Assembly (NCBI RefSeq): GCF_022538115.1
Contig: NZ_JAKZAL010000021.1
Location: 1-64,000, forward strand
Reading direction: 5' to 3'
Origin: Cognataquiflexum rubidum
GTDB taxonomy: Bacteria > Bacteroidota > Bacteroidia > Cytophagales > Cyclobacteriaceae
Length of the DNA: 64,000 nucleotides
Position 1 is the stretch's first letter; each line of letters starts with the position of its first letter. Positions 52,569 to 61,996 of the stretch are shown here, one piece after another. Made by a program: the position numbers and the translations under genes. The notes below the pieces were generated by a model. The model made no database searches. It was not told where the DNA came from and saw only the letters and a program-made list of their open reading frames with translations.

Positions 52569-52584
52569 GTTCAGATCAATGAAC
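52569..52584. promoter_or_regulatory. Candidate Crp/Fnr operator (GTTCA-N6-TGAAC)
   Basis: A perfect 5-bp inverted repeat with a 6-bp centre, 44 bp before the Crp/Fnr-type gene; the shape fits sites of this regulator family and suggests autoregulation. Confidence 0.5.
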
Positions 52585-52628
52585 GGCACACCTTTTGGGT
52601 ATTTGCTTAAGGTGACAAAGTAATACCT

Positions 52629-53264
52629 ATGAAAACCGGTCCTTATAATTATTTGGTTGAGCACGGAGTAGACGTGGGGAGCAAATTGATGGAAACCGTG
52701 CTCCGTGAAAAAGGTCATTTGATTTACCAACCTCCCCAAAGAATCACTCCGATATTTGAAATTATATCTGGAGCCGTGAAAATTGGTTCCTATTCTCCTC
52801 AAGGAATGGAAGTCTGCTACGATATACTTAAACCCGGGGATTTTTTCGGTAACCTTCAATACCTCAAAGGCCAATTTTCCGAATTTGCCAAAACGTTATC
52901 CCCCGTGGAATTAAGGGCATATGATCCGGTCTTTTTCAAAGAGCTTGTAACAAATCAGCCAAAGCTTTCCGAATGGTTTTCCAAAGAATTGGTCATCCGA
53001 TGGTGTAGGGCAGAAGACCGATTGTATTCCATCAGGAGTTTGGATGCAACCGGCAAAGTCAGAAGAATTCTGCCATGCTTTCAATATGCTATTGAAGACG
53101 CATCAGGAAAAACTTTCAACCTATTGAACCTGATAACCTTTCAAGACATTGCTGACCTTACTGGGCTAAGCAGACAGACAGTATCTAAAGTAATGAAGGA
53201 GTTTTTGACCCCAACCAAAACGAAGAAAAAGGAATTGACAAAGACATTGGCTAATGATCAATAG
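52629..53264 (+). CDS. Crp/Fnr family transcriptional regulator
   Basis: 211 residues. N-terminal cyclic-nucleotide-binding-like barrel (about 15-120: GAVKIGSYSPQGMEVCYDILKPGDFFGN, partial) without the classic cAMP-binding arginine-serine pair, then a C-terminal winged helix with LITFQDIADLTGLSRQTVSKVMKEF (partial). No FeS-type cysteine cluster. The ligand is unknown. It sits between the phosphate genes and the TonB receptor and could control either. Confidence 0.88.
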   Translation: MKTGPYNYLVEHGVDVGSKLMETVLREKGHLIYQPPQRITPIFEIISGAVKIGSYSPQGMEVCYDILKPGDFFGNLQYLKGQFSEFAKTLSPVELRAYDPVFFKELVTNQPKLSEWFSKELVIRWCRAEDRLYSIRSLDATGKVRRILPCFQYAIEDASGKTFNLLNLITFQDIADLTGLSRQTVSKVMKEFLTPTKTKKKELTKTLANDQ

Positions 53265-53391
53265 GTAACATTCAGGACAAAAGCCATTGAAGAAATCAAC
53301 ACAAAAATGAAGGATTGATTCCCAGAAGCAATAAGATGCTCTTCAAGAAAAATTTGGTAGCGGAGTTCCTTAGAAATCGTATATAATGGTT

Positions 53392-53429
53392 TAAAAAAAA
53401 TCCCACAACCAAAATTGGCTGCGGGATTT
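53392..53429 (-). terminator. Rho-independent terminator for the TonB receptor gene
   Basis: On the minus strand a 14-bp stem (AAATCCCGCAGCCA with TGGTTGTGGGATTT, one mismatch-like G-T pair) is followed by a T run of about nine. Confidence 0.85.
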
Positions 53430-53448
53430 CTCATTTTAATATTAGCTC

Positions 53449-56400
53449 TTAGAAGAAAACCCTTCCTGAAATCTGTATTTGATATGGAGTTCCACCAGGA
53501 TTAGCGACACCTACATTTGGATTTACCTCATAGACATACTGGCTGTTAACCGGATCAAAATTTCGGATAGTCATCAAGGTTTGATTGCCAAGATTTTTGG
53601 TCGTACCCCAATTTCTGTTCAACATGTTTGCCACATTGAATACATCAGCACCCAACTCAATACCGGATTTCTTTCCTTTTGTAAAGAAAATTCTTTTAGC
53701 GACCCTAATATCCCAGCTTCCAAAATATCCATTTTCACCACCATTTCGGGTTGCAATTTGACCCAAACTATTCTGAATGTAATTTCTTGCCAAATTATCA
53801 GGATTGGCCAAAACTTCCTCCATGGTTTGACTGATAGTCTCAGAGATTCCGGCAGTACCCGGGGCAAATACAAAAGCAAGGTCATTTGTATTTACAAAAT
53901 CGCCATTCACATTTCCATTGACCACCATGGAATATCGGGTTCCTCCGAGGCCTGAGTATCTTACACCAACCACAAATCCCTTAAAGGTTGGGAGAGTACC
54001 GTATAAAACCACCTTTTTACGGAATTGACCATTTGAATAGCTCATACGAGAAAGATCCCGCGGATCATCCACTACCGCTTGAAAGAGTGTTGCACTATTC
54101 GCAACGTTTCCATTAAAGGAGGTATTGTCCTTGGAATCATTCCAAGTATAACTGGCTGTAATTTGTCCGTCTTTGTGGTACCTGTAAGTACCATCTATCA
54201 CTAGGGTGTAAGTATTATTTCTACCCTCACTCACCAATTCGAGTACCCGTCCTAACTCTGTGGTTTTACGGCCTTTTGTCCAATCTGCATTTCCATTACT
54301 CGTGCTTATGGTTTCACTTGGTACAAATACCCCACGGTTGTCTTCATTTGCCAATCTGAAATATGGATCGTCTACCATATTTCTGTCTACATACATATAG
54401 TTGTTTCTTGCGATAGATGCGATAAAATTGGCACCAACACGCAGGCGGTTGTTAAAGATTCTATTGTACATCACATTACCCTTATAAACAGTCGGAACTT
54501 TAAGAGTCGAGCTATTCATATTGATAGTGACTACCGGAGATATATTGGGATTATTTAAAAGATCAACTCCGGGTGCGGTAGAAGGATCATTTCTATAAGA
54601 TTCAAAATCAGGAGTAGGCACATTTGCCCCGGTGACATCCACCGCAACGATTTTGGTTCCGTCAAACTGTAAGTTGTTGACGTCCGTGTAGTTATTTAGT
54701 GCAGAACCAAAAATTCCCCCTCCTATTCTTATGACATCTCTCTGACGCTCATTAATATCCCAAGTAAACTGTACCCTGGGTTGAATCTGAAAAGCACCTG
54801 TCTTTACATCAGTCCTTAAAGCCAATTCATCAAACACAGTCTGATTGAAATTCGGGGCATATTGATAGGTGGTAAGGTCGCCCCTTATTCCTAATACCAG
54901 GTTTTTTCCCCCACCCAAATCGGTTTCAGATTGGGCATAAATACCACCTCCAAAGATGTTTTGCTTCACAGTGGGATCAGTCAAAGCTACCTCTCTCGCA
55001 TAGCGATAGGGAGTCAGATTATCAAAATTATTTAACCCGGTGAAGAAAAACCTACCATTTAACTCACTTGTGGCCAGTGAAGTAAGGTTATTCATCAAAA
55101 GGTCCATACCGAAGGTGAAATTCGTCTTTCCTTTATGGTAATATAGGTTGTTGACCAGTTGGTAAACATGGGATTCAAATCTTTCAGGAAGGTAACGCTG
55201 CCCCCCAAGCTGGATGTTAGTATTGACATTTCGGTCGTTGACAAAAGACTCTACTCTCTGAACAATAGCTCTTGGAATATTTTCACTTGGAAGTTGGGCA
55301 TTTGGACGACCATCATCAAGCGTGTAAAGGTATTGTAGCTTAAGTTCATTAGTCAGGTTGGGACCTAGAACTGTTCTAAGTGAAGCCATCAAACTGTTCG
55401 CCTTGGAGAGGTGGTCTCCATATACTTCATATAAGTTGATTGTAGTATTGTCGTCCACACCTTGACTATTCAGATCCCATGAAAAGTTATTTCTGATAGT
55501 GAGCAAATTGGAAGGATTGATCTGAAAGTCCAACCTAGCAAACGCAGTATGAGAAAACCTTACTTTATCAAAACTTCCGGTCTGAGGAGACTCTGCTACG
55601 CCATATTTGGATCGTGAAATCTGAAGAAATCGGTCCAAAGATTCCTGAGAAAGATTGAATCTAACCTCATCTTCGGGAGTCTGGAGATCAGCAATAAACA
55701 AAGGCCTTGCATCTTTTTGACCATCATAAGCAAAAAAGTAATGAAGTTTGTCCTTGATTATTGGCCCTCCGAGGGAGACACCATATTGCTGAATGGCAAA
55801 ATCATTTTTTCTTACATTACCTCTTGTGTCATATTTACTGGCAAGCCAATCTGCCCTGTTGAAAAAGAATGCTGAACCTTCCACACGGTTGGTACCTGTT
55901 TTGGTGACGGCACTGATGATACCGCCTCCACTCCTGCCGTTAGTCACGTCATAATCATTAGTAACCACCTCAAATTCCCGAATTGCCTCCATGGAAATAG
56001 AAAATGGCCCTCTGTTGGTGGATCCACTTGAAAGGGGGCTTCGGTTTGTCATTCCATCAATAGTATAGTTGGTAGATGAAAACAATTGACCCAAAAGACT
56101 ATTCCCATTGGCAACAGGAGAAAGATCAACGAGAGAGGTAAAATTCCTACCATTTACAGGAAGTGAATTCATATCCCTTGCAGTTACAGCGGTTGAGCTT
56201 CCAAAGCGATTGATGTTATTGGCTATGGAGTTAGCCATCACACTTACTTCGCCAAGTTCCTGAGATTGCTCATTCAGGACAATGTCGATTCTGATATTAT
56301 CTCCTTGATTAAGGGATACTGCCGTAAACGTTTTCGTACCGAAACCCATATAGTTGGCGGTAATGGTGTAATTGGTTCCTAATGGAATCTGGGTAACGAT

Positions 56401-56631
56401 ATAATTACCGGTTACTCCAGTGACAGTAGAAGCCGTGAATCCCGTCAATTCATTTCTTACCAGAATTTGAGCTCCTACTAAGGTTTCACCCTCGGTGTCA
56501 GTCACCCTTCCTGATACTGTTGCATTTACCGCCTGTGCGTAAACGTTTTGCTCTAGGATGATACTGAAGTACAGTATCATCGCCAATGAAAGCATGTGCG
56601 TAAAAATTTTGAATCTCATAGATTTGAACAT
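53449..56631 (-). CDS. Oar-like TonB-dependent receptor
   Basis: 1060 residues from the ATG at 56631; an upstream TTG is less likely. Signal peptide (ends YAQ near 33), a carboxypeptidase-regulatory-like Ig domain (VSGRVTDTEGETLVGAQILV region, about 38-125), a plug (LPVNGRNFTSLVDLSPVANG, YTIDGMTNRSP and SGGGIISAVTKTGTN) and a 22-strand barrel ending in YQIQISGRVFF. No SusD partner is adjacent, which fits the Oar subgroup that moves large proteins or unknown ligands. Proximity to the pst/phoD genes hints at, but does not prove, phosphate control. Confidence 0.93.
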   Translation of the reverse strand: MFKSMRFKIFTHMLSLAMILYFSIILEQNVYAQAVNATVSGRVTDTEGETLVGAQILVRNELTGFTASTVTGVTGNYIVTQIPLGTNYTITANYMGFGTKTFTAVSLNQGDNIRIDIVLNEQSQELGEVSVMANSIANNINRFGSSTAVTARDMNSLPVNGRNFTSLVDLSPVANGNSLLGQLFSSTNYTIDGMTNRSPLSSGSTNRGPFSISMEAIREFEVVTNDYDVTNGRSGGGIISAVTKTGTNRVEGSAFFFNRADWLASKYDTRGNVRKNDFAIQQYGVSLGGPIIKDKLHYFFAYDGQKDARPLFIADLQTPEDEVRFNLSQESLDRFLQISRSKYGVAESPQTGSFDKVRFSHTAFARLDFQINPSNLLTIRNNFSWDLNSQGVDDNTTINLYEVYGDHLSKANSLMASLRTVLGPNLTNELKLQYLYTLDDGRPNAQLPSENIPRAIVQRVESFVNDRNVNTNIQLGGQRYLPERFESHVYQLVNNLYYHKGKTNFTFGMDLLMNNLTSLATSELNGRFFFTGLNNFDNLTPYRYAREVALTDPTVKQNIFGGGIYAQSETDLGGGKNLVLGIRGDLTTYQYAPNFNQTVFDELALRTDVKTGAFQIQPRVQFTWDINERQRDVIRIGGGIFGSALNNYTDVNNLQFDGTKIVAVDVTGANVPTPDFESYRNDPSTAPGVDLLNNPNISPVVTINMNSSTLKVPTVYKGNVMYNRIFNNRLRVGANFIASIARNNYMYVDRNMVDDPYFRLANEDNRGVFVPSETISTSNGNADWTKGRKTTELGRVLELVSEGRNNTYTLVIDGTYRYHKDGQITASYTWNDSKDNTSFNGNVANSATLFQAVVDDPRDLSRMSYSNGQFRKKVVLYGTLPTFKGFVVGVRYSGLGGTRYSMVVNGNVNGDFVNTNDLAFVFAPGTAGISETISQTMEEVLANPDNLARNYIQNSLGQIATRNGGENGYFGSWDIRVAKRIFFTKGKKSGIELGADVFNVANMLNRNWGTTKNLGNQTLMTIRNFDPVNSQYVYEVNPNVGVANPGGTPYQIQISGRVFF

Positions 56632-57224
56632 ATTTGGTTTGATGGTCAAAGCTAGAGGGACACGGAACCTGAATCATGTTAAAAATTAACATCTACTATT
56701 TTCATAATGAAAGGGTAACAATGGAAACAATTTGGTAAAAACATAAAAAATAGGACAAGTTATTCAAGTCAAAACAGATCCCGAACGCGTGACTTTACAG
56801 CGAAAAATTCGACCCGGTTATAACTCAAAGATTGGAAAACTCACTGAATTCGAAAGATGTTTTTAAGTTTTTTTACGATGTAGATCTAAGTTTTCACTTG
56901 TCCATTGGTTGAAATTAATATCAGAAACTAAACTCTAAAACAGTCATAATAAAAAGATAATAAGATTATTCTGACAAATTTTTTAAAAATTCCATTAAAT
57001 CAATATAATTTTGAAGGCTGCTTCTTAAATTTTAAATAAATGTCTGGCTCTGGTTTATTAAAAGAAATAGGGGCCATTGTTTCTACGATCATGGATCTCC
57101 ACTTTTTAAAATTGACCTTTTGGAATGGAATCATTAGGGAATTTCCAATTGCCCCAAAAACTTTCAGTAGAGCTAAGATCTTGGTAACAGTGATCAAATT
57201 TTCACATTTAGATTCTGAAACAAA
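56632..57224. other. AT-rich stretch without a confident gene
   Basis: About 590 bp upstream of the receptor. It must hold the receptor promoter. Short open frames exist on both strands at 57000-57228; neither has family support. Confidence 0.5.
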
Positions 57225-57926
57225 ATGATGTTAAATATAAAATTGAGGCAAAAATTCAATCTTGATCAGGAAGAATATTTAACCAAAGAATTTCCTGAAA
57301 AACAAATAGAAAAAATTAAAACAGAATTTAATATAGTTCCTGTTAAGGTTGACAGAATTCTAGAAAAGGTCCGAGAACAGGAAAAATCAGCGATAAACAA
57401 GGACATTACGGTAGCAGAAAACCTGGCTGGAGAAAGGAAAAACAAAGTTAAGGAGAAGGTCAAAAACATCAAAGTAAATATATCGGCTAAAGAGTATGAC
57501 AAAGCCAAAAGTGAAATTAAACAGCTTTTAAAAATTGAACCATTTAATGTCACACTTTGGAGGGCTTATTTCTTTTCATTAAACAGGGCGAATAATTGGT
57601 TTACAGGATCTTTGATTTTAGTCGTGTTTTATATCTTGTTCATTTTTATAAATGTGTTTGTAATTTTTTATGAATTGACTCTGAATAAATTTACAATCAT
57701 GTATTACCAAGAGTTTTTTTTAAATAATCAGTACCTGATCCTTTTTTGTCTTTTCGTTTGCCTTGTGTTGATGAATAGGAAATTCACAGAGTATTTAGCT
57801 GAATTGCTTGGAACATATAAATACAGAACTATTTTCATTTTCTCATTTTTCCTTGGAGCTAGTATCCTATTTTTTAAGTACTTGGTACTGATCAAAATGA
57901 TTTGGACCGAATCCCTTATATCCTAG
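57225..57926 (+). CDS. Hypothetical membrane protein with charged N-terminal half
   Basis: 233 residues. The first 110 are highly charged and helical, possibly coiled coil (EKVREQEKSA, NKVKEKVKNIKV), and are followed by a TPR-like LKIEPFNVTLWRAYFFSLNRA and three or four hydrophobic segments (about 125-150, 168-186, 205-225). No family recognised. AT-rich. The ATG overlaps the stop of a short upstream frame by 4 bp, but that frame has no support. Confidence 0.6.
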   Translation: MMLNIKLRQKFNLDQEEYLTKEFPEKQIEKIKTEFNIVPVKVDRILEKVREQEKSAINKDITVAENLAGERKNKVKEKVKNIKVNISAKEYDKAKSEIKQLLKIEPFNVTLWRAYFFSLNRANNWFTGSLILVVFYILFIFINVFVIFYELTLNKFTIMYYQEFFLNNQYLILFCLFVCLVLMNRKFTEYLAELLGTYKYRTIFIFSFFLGASILFFKYLVLIKMIWTESLIS

Positions 57927-57948
57927 AAAGAAAAAGAAAACTCTTCAC

Positions 57949-57979
57949 AAAAAAACTCTCAGGTTTAAAAACCTGAGAG
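57949..57979 (-). terminator. Terminator for the gene at 58010
   Basis: An 11-bp perfect inverted repeat (CTCTCAGGTTT with AAACCTGAGAG); the T run is on the minus strand side. Confidence 0.78.
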
Positions 57980-58009
57980 CGAGATTAGAGGGCTTACAAA
58001 TTAAGCCTG

Positions 58010-58546
58010 TTATTTTTTCGGCGAATTCCCACTTGCCTCAAGTGCTGATTCCCTAAGTTCAGTTATCAATTTTTCCATTTCGGAATGCCACTCCGCAAAC
58101 TTTTCCAAAACAGAAGTTACTTGGATGACACTGTTCTCTTCCTCCAAGGTAGATGATTCATCCTTGTCCTTAGATTTCTTGGATTTTTTCTCGGCCTTAA
58201 CTTTGTTAGGATCGAATGACTTCAATTCAGAAAGCCAATTCTCTTTTTCCATAAGCTTACCGAGTTTTTTCCCTTCTTTGATGGGCTTTTTGGAATCGGC
58301 CTTGGAAGCTTTTAGGCTATCAATGGTAAGATGCTTTCTCTTGAGACCAAGTCCATATATCTCGTTGATTTCTACCAAAAACGCATCCACAACACCCTTT
58401 AAATGAAAAAGAAAGGAATATTGGTGTGCTTTTTCAATCTCGGTACCTGAAATAGTAGGGTTTTTTAGTTCTTCGAGATATAGTTTCGCGTAGTTTAACC
58501 TTGATTCTGTTATTTCTTTCAAAGGGGTATAATTCTTCATTTTCAT
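58010..58546 (-). CDS. Hypothetical helical protein (DUF6586-like?)
   Basis: 178 residues, no signal or membrane segment. The N-terminal RLNYAKLYLEELKNP and HQYSFLFHLKGVVDAFLVEI resemble the DUF6586 type of protein found in gammaproteobacteria, but this is a weak visual match. A Lys/Asp/Ser-rich low-complexity linker (about 115-140) separates it from a C-terminal helix WHSEMEKLITELRE. Single gene with its own terminator. Confidence 0.6.
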   Translation of the reverse strand: MKMKNYTPLKEITESRLNYAKLYLEELKNPTISGTEIEKAHQYSFLFHLKGVVDAFLVEINEIYGLGLKRKHLTIDSLKASKADSKKPIKEGKKLGKLMEKENWLSELKSFDPNKVKAEKKSKKSKDKDESSTLEEENSVIQVTSVLEKFAEWHSEMEKLITELRESALEASGNSPKK

Positions 58547-58747
58547 TTTTTATCTGTGTTTGGATCAAATTTACCCAAAATCAACAAGCCAAAGTCCAAT
58601 GTTAAGTGATATTTTGATATTATCGACAAAAAAAAGAGGGTGAAAGGATTTTTTGGATTATTTGATTGTTAAAACATACATAGGAAAATCACCAAAAGGA
58701 CATCAATTTGATAATCACGGAAATCAAAGTTTTGTTGAAACGTGACC

Positions 58748-58755
58748 TACATTTG
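58748..58755 (+). promoter_or_regulatory. Orphan -7 promoter element (TACATTTG)
   Basis: A perfect TAnnTTTG match in a gene-free stretch, 44 bp before an intrinsic terminator on the same strand. No -33 element at the best distance. Confidence 0.45.
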
Positions 58756-58761
58756 CTAAAA

Positions 58762-58824
58762 TTCTTCATAGGTATTTTTTCAACAGTTTAAAACAAGGCA
58801 CTGCTTTTAGCAGTGTTTTTTTTT
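58762..58824 (+). ncRNA. Candidate small RNA between orphan promoter and terminator
   Basis: Expected transcript of about 60 nt. It contains no reading frame of useful length and ends in the hairpin at 58799-58815. The assignment is purely positional. The rest of the 560-bp gap (58547-59108) shows nothing else except the terminator at 59008. Confidence 0.3.
58799..58824 (+). terminator. Orphan Rho-independent terminator
   Basis: Perfect stem CACTGC/GCAGTG, TTTTA loop and a run of nine T on the plus strand. No plus-strand gene ends within 850 bp upstream. Confidence 0.75.
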
Positions 58825-59007
58825 AACTCTATATCAATTTTTTGATTATTGTTGAAATTCTCATTTGAATATCACCACCTTTCTATCATTTTGATAATCC
58901 TATCCCACTGCAAAAAAAAATGTTTGATGTGGTATATTGGCCAAGAGGAAAAAAAAGAAAATCTTGTTAAAAGCTTGAAAGTCGACTTTTTTTCACTGAT
59001 TTATTCC

Positions 59008-59043
59008 AAAAAAAATTGATGGACCGGCTGCCGAGTCCATCAA
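59008..59043 (-). terminator. Rho-independent terminator of the peroxiredoxin operon
   Basis: A 9-bp perfect stem (TTGATGGAC with GTCCATCAA), a 10-nt loop and eight T on the minus strand, 65 bp after the DUF6952-like gene. Confidence 0.82.
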
Positions 59044-59108
59044 TTAAAAAGCTTTTAAGGAAATGGTTTAAAGCTATTTACCAATTAGGAAAATTTCTGC
59101 AACAAGCT

Positions 59109-59366
59109 TCAAGTGTCTATCGAACCCGTAACTCGTTTCATAAATGAATTTAACGCATCACGCAGTGGCATTCCTTCCTTGACCATATTTTGAACCTCAA
59201 TTGCACCGTACATATTCGAAAGAAGTTCTCCGATGGTATCTAATTCCTCATCTTTGATTCCCTTTGCTTCCGCAATGTGCTCTAACATGCTGATGGTTTC
59301 TGTGATGTGTTCAGTGTCGTTTTTGTCACTGAACGAAACGATATGTTTAATTAGAGGCAATCTCAT
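59109..59366 (-). CDS. DUF6952-like small protein
   Basis: 85 residues, acidic and helical. MRLPLIKHIVSF, ETISMLEHIAEAKGIKDEELDTIGELLSNMYGA and LNSFMKRVTGS (partial) match a Bacteroidota family that regularly follows a thioredoxin-like gene. The start overlaps the thioredoxin gene by 20 bp. Function unknown, presumably linked to thiol redox control. Confidence 0.8.
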   Translation of the reverse strand: MRLPLIKHIVSFSDKNDTEHITETISMLEHIAEAKGIKDEELDTIGELLSNMYGAIEVQNMVKEGMPLRDALNSFMKRVTGSIDT

Positions 59367-59661
59367 CTATTAGTCCCTTTAGTAATTCTGCTTTATTGGT
59401 CTGGATCTGATTCAAAAGCGACCCTCCTTTATAAGATGCAAAGGTGGGTAAGTTATCCACTTTTGCTAATTTCCTTGAATTGGGAAACTTTTCGGCGTCC
59501 ACAACCACAAAGGAAATGTCCTCGTGCTCAGAGGCAAAACGTTTGAATTTAGGTTTCATCACCTTGCAGTTGCCGCACCATCCCGCGGAAAATTGGACTA
59601 CAACTCTATCGTTTCCTTCAATGATGGCCTGCAGATTATCCTCTGTTATTTCTTCTATCAT
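59347..59661 (-). CDS. Thioredoxin-fold protein
   Basis: 104 residues. Redox site WCGNC (Cys29 and Cys32) instead of the classic WCGPC, and cis-Pro in VDNLPTFASY. The site with Asn and the operon position suggest it is the dedicated electron donor of the peroxiredoxin encoded 11 bp upstream. Confidence 0.9.
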   Translation of the reverse strand: MIEEITEDNLQAIIEGNDRVVVQFSAGWCGNCKVMKPKFKRFASEHEDISFVVVDAEKFPNSRKLAKVDNLPTFASYKGGSLLNQIQTNKAELLKGLIDEIASN

Positions 59662-59672
59662 GATTATTTTTA

Positions 59673-60311
59673 TTAATGCTTACTTAAATAAAGTGCTACT
59701 CCCTCTCGATCGGCCTTCATGGCTTCATCTCCCTTTTCCCAATTTGCCGGGCAAACTTCTCCTTTTTCTTGAACATGCGTGTAAGCATCGATTAACCTAA
59801 TGAAGTCATTTGCATTCCTTCCCAAAGGCATGTGATTCACACTTTCATGAAAAACCAGACCATCCTCATCTATCAGGTAGGTGGCCCGATAAGTTACGTT
59901 ATCTCCTGTCATCAAATGGGACTTAAGATCGAGGTCATATTCCACTTTTTGAATATCCAAAATACCCAATATCGAGGAAAGGTTACGATTGCTGTCTGCC
60001 AATATATCATAAGTTATACCTTCGATTCCGCCATTGTCTTTGGCCGTATTCAACCATGCAAAGTGCACTTCCGGTGTATCGCATGAGGCACCGATCAATG
60101 TGGTATTCCGCTTTTCGAATTCAGGCAAGGCTTCTTGAAAGGCATGGAGTTCTGTTGGACAGACAAAAGTGAAATCTTTAGGGTACCAGAAAAGAAGAAT
60201 TTTTTTTCTTTCATTAACAGCCTTTTCGAAAACATTAATTTTAAACGTGTCACCCATCTCATTCATGGCATTGACACTAAGACTTGGAAAATTTTTACCT
60301 GTATAAGACAT
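59673..60311 (-). CDS. Peroxiredoxin (AhpC/Prx1 type, 2-Cys)
   Basis: 212 residues. Peroxidatic Cys51 in FTFVCPTEL and resolving Cys187 in GEVCPANW, with the YF-like C-terminal helix replaced by REGVALYLSKH. Reduces hydrogen and organic peroxides. Leads the operon with the thioredoxin and DUF6952-like genes. Confidence 0.95.
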   Translation of the reverse strand: MSYTGKNFPSLSVNAMNEMGDTFKINVFEKAVNERKKILLFWYPKDFTFVCPTELHAFQEALPEFEKRNTTLIGASCDTPEVHFAWLNTAKDNGGIEGITYDILADSNRNLSSILGILDIQKVEYDLDLKSHLMTGDNVTYRATYLIDEDGLVFHESVNHMPLGRNANDFIRLIDAYTHVQEKGEVCPANWEKGDEAMKADREGVALYLSKH

Positions 60312-60759
60312 AAATTTATTTGTTTATAAAAAATGTAACACAATTGAACGCAATGGTGTTCATGCATTGAATTAATAAAAAATGTGTAAGAAATATACCA
60401 TATTGTTAACAAAAATGAAAAATACCCAGCACTTGATTGTTTATTCTGTTTAAAGCTAAATACTTATTTCATTGTATGGGTAAATGAACATTTAACCTAT
60501 TAAATATTTTTTCAGCTACCCCGAAAATTCTCCGATGTTAAAATTAAGCTTCCCGAAAGAAATTGGTTTTATTCATCTCTTCCATGCAATTCCTTTTCTT
60601 GCTTGGTATGGAGAGTCATTGTAATCCTTGGGAAAAAAAATTTATATGCATCATGGTGACTATTAACTACCTCTCGTGAACAAATCATTACCATTCCAAA
60701 AATCATGAACAAAAGCATTAATCAAAGTCTTCTCTTTGTACATTTTAAAACAAATTTTT
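60312..60759. other. Gene-free stretch between divergent peroxiredoxin and fasciclin genes
   Basis: 448 bp, AT-rich, must hold both promoters. A TACATTTT box (minus strand) about 25 bp before the peroxiredoxin start is a near-consensus -7 element; nothing else is clear. Confidence 0.5.
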
Positions 60760-61167
60760 ATGAACATTGTAGAAACTGCCGTTGAAAACGGCTCATTTAA
60801 AACTCTGGTAGCTGCGGTGACTGCTGCCGAATTAGTAGAAACATTAAATGGCGAAGGTCCTTTTACTGTCTTTGCTCCTCTTGATACAGCTTTTGAGAAG
60901 CTTCCTGAAGGAACTGTAGAATCTTTGATTTTACCCGAAAACAAAGCTCAGCTTCAAGGAATCCTTACCTATCATGTGATTGCAGGAGAAGTAATGTCAA
61001 GCGATTTGTCTGACGGTATGGTCGCTACCACGGTAAATGGTGCTGAAATTACAATCCATTTAACAGACGGAAAAGTATTTGTAAATGATGCAGAAGTTGT
61101 AAATGCTGATATTAAGACTGATAATGGCGTAATTCACGTCATCAACAAGGTAATAATGCCTGCTTAA
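60760..61167 (+). CDS. Fasciclin (FAS1) domain protein
   Basis: 135 residues from the ATG at 60760, a single FAS1 domain: the H1 motif [17 protein letters not shown], the central YHVI and the H2-type [14 protein letters not shown]. No signal peptide is visible, unlike most FAS1 proteins, so it may be cytoplasmic or use another exit. FAS1 domains mediate adhesion in larger proteins; the role of single-domain copies is unclear. Terminator follows. Confidence 0.9.
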   Translation: MNIVETAVENGSFKTLVAAVTAAELVETLNGEGPFTVFAPLDTAFEKLPEGTVESLILPENKAQLQGILTYHVIAGEVMSSDLSDGMVATTVNGAEITIHLTDGKVFVNDAEVVNADIKTDNGVIHVINKVIMPA

Positions 61168-61195
61168 TTTATAGAATCCAAAAACAACCATGACC

Positions 61196-61227
61196 AAAAA
61201 GCCCTGTCACAAGCAGGGCTTTTTTTG
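61196..61227 (+). terminator. Rho-independent terminator after the fasciclin gene
   Basis: AAAAAGCCCTG and CAGGGCTTTTT form a perfect stem around a 7-nt loop, with an eight-T tail. Confidence 0.9.
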
Positions 61228-61378
61228 ATTTAAAATATTTTATAGGATACCCGCAAATCTCGACAGAGATACACTAACACCGTGTCTGATAATTACCCAT
61301 CAAATTTAGTTGATATTAATAAATTGTAAATTTTCCACATAACCCCTTCCTGCCTGTCTACAATTTTTACTTTAGTAC

Positions 61379-61996
61379 ATGATTTTGATTCTAGGTTTTT
61401 TATCACAAGGTCTGTTTGGTTTCCGACTGTTAATCCAACTTTGGCATACAGAAAACAAAAAATCCAATGAAGCGCCAATCTTATATTGGTATGTCAGTAT
61501 TTGGGCAGCTTTATTGTTTCTGCTTTATGGGATCCTAAGGCAAGACATTGTAATTATAATAGGACAACTGATTACATACTACATCTACATTCGGAATGTA
61601 CATTTACATGGTAAGTGGTCAAAAATTCCGCTAGGATGGAAAGCTTTTTTCTTTGCGATACCGGTATTTTTGCTAACCTATTTTTATTTCGCAACAGAAA
61701 AAATCGTTGTAGGAACCCTCAATGATCCGATCATTATTATTGGCTTTGTAGGGCAGCTTTTCATGAATTTGCGTTTTGTACTACAATGGATTTATGCAGA
61801 GCGGATTCAGAATTCTGTATTCCCGTTAAATTTTTGGTATATGAGTATTTTTGGTTCCTTGCTGCTTTTGGTTTATGGGTTTTGGCATCCCCAGTATGGA
61901 GTAGATCCGGTTATTATTTTGGCTCAAACAATGGGACTAGTGGTCTATGCTCGGGGTGTTTATCGGCAACTGAAGACGGAACCAAAGCAGGCTTAA
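61379..61996 (+). CDS. LAB_N domain membrane protein
   Basis: 205 residues, about six membrane helices in two repeats: GFLSQGLFGFRLLIQLWHTE (partial) with YWYVSIWAALLFLLYG, and GFVGQLFMNLRFVLQWIYAE (partial) with FWYMSIFGSLLLLVYGF. This is the doubled domain otherwise found at the N-terminus of lipid-A-disaccharide synthases. It recurs next to lipid-linked glycosyltransferases, as here. The last 83 bp overlap the convergent GT2 gene. Confidence 0.88.
   Translation: MILILGFLSQGLFGFRLLIQLWHTENKKSNEAPILYWYVSIWAALLFLLYGILRQDIVIIIGQLITYYIYIRNVHLHGKWSKIPLGWKAFFFAIPVFLLTYFYFATEKIVVGTLNDPIIIIGFVGQLFMNLRFVLQWIYAERIQNSVFPLNFWYMSIFGSLLLLVYGFWHPQYGVDPVIILAQTMGLVVYARGVYRQLKTEPKQA

Noticed and set aside
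53449..56631. SusC/SusD glycan-uptake locus
   Set aside because: No SusD gene or glycoside hydrolase lies nearby, and the receptor looks Oar-like.
57000..57228. Two overlapping short frames on opposite strands upstream of the membrane protein at 57225
   Set aside because: No homology recognised, no promoter; the 4-bp overlap with the next ATG on the plus strand may be chance.
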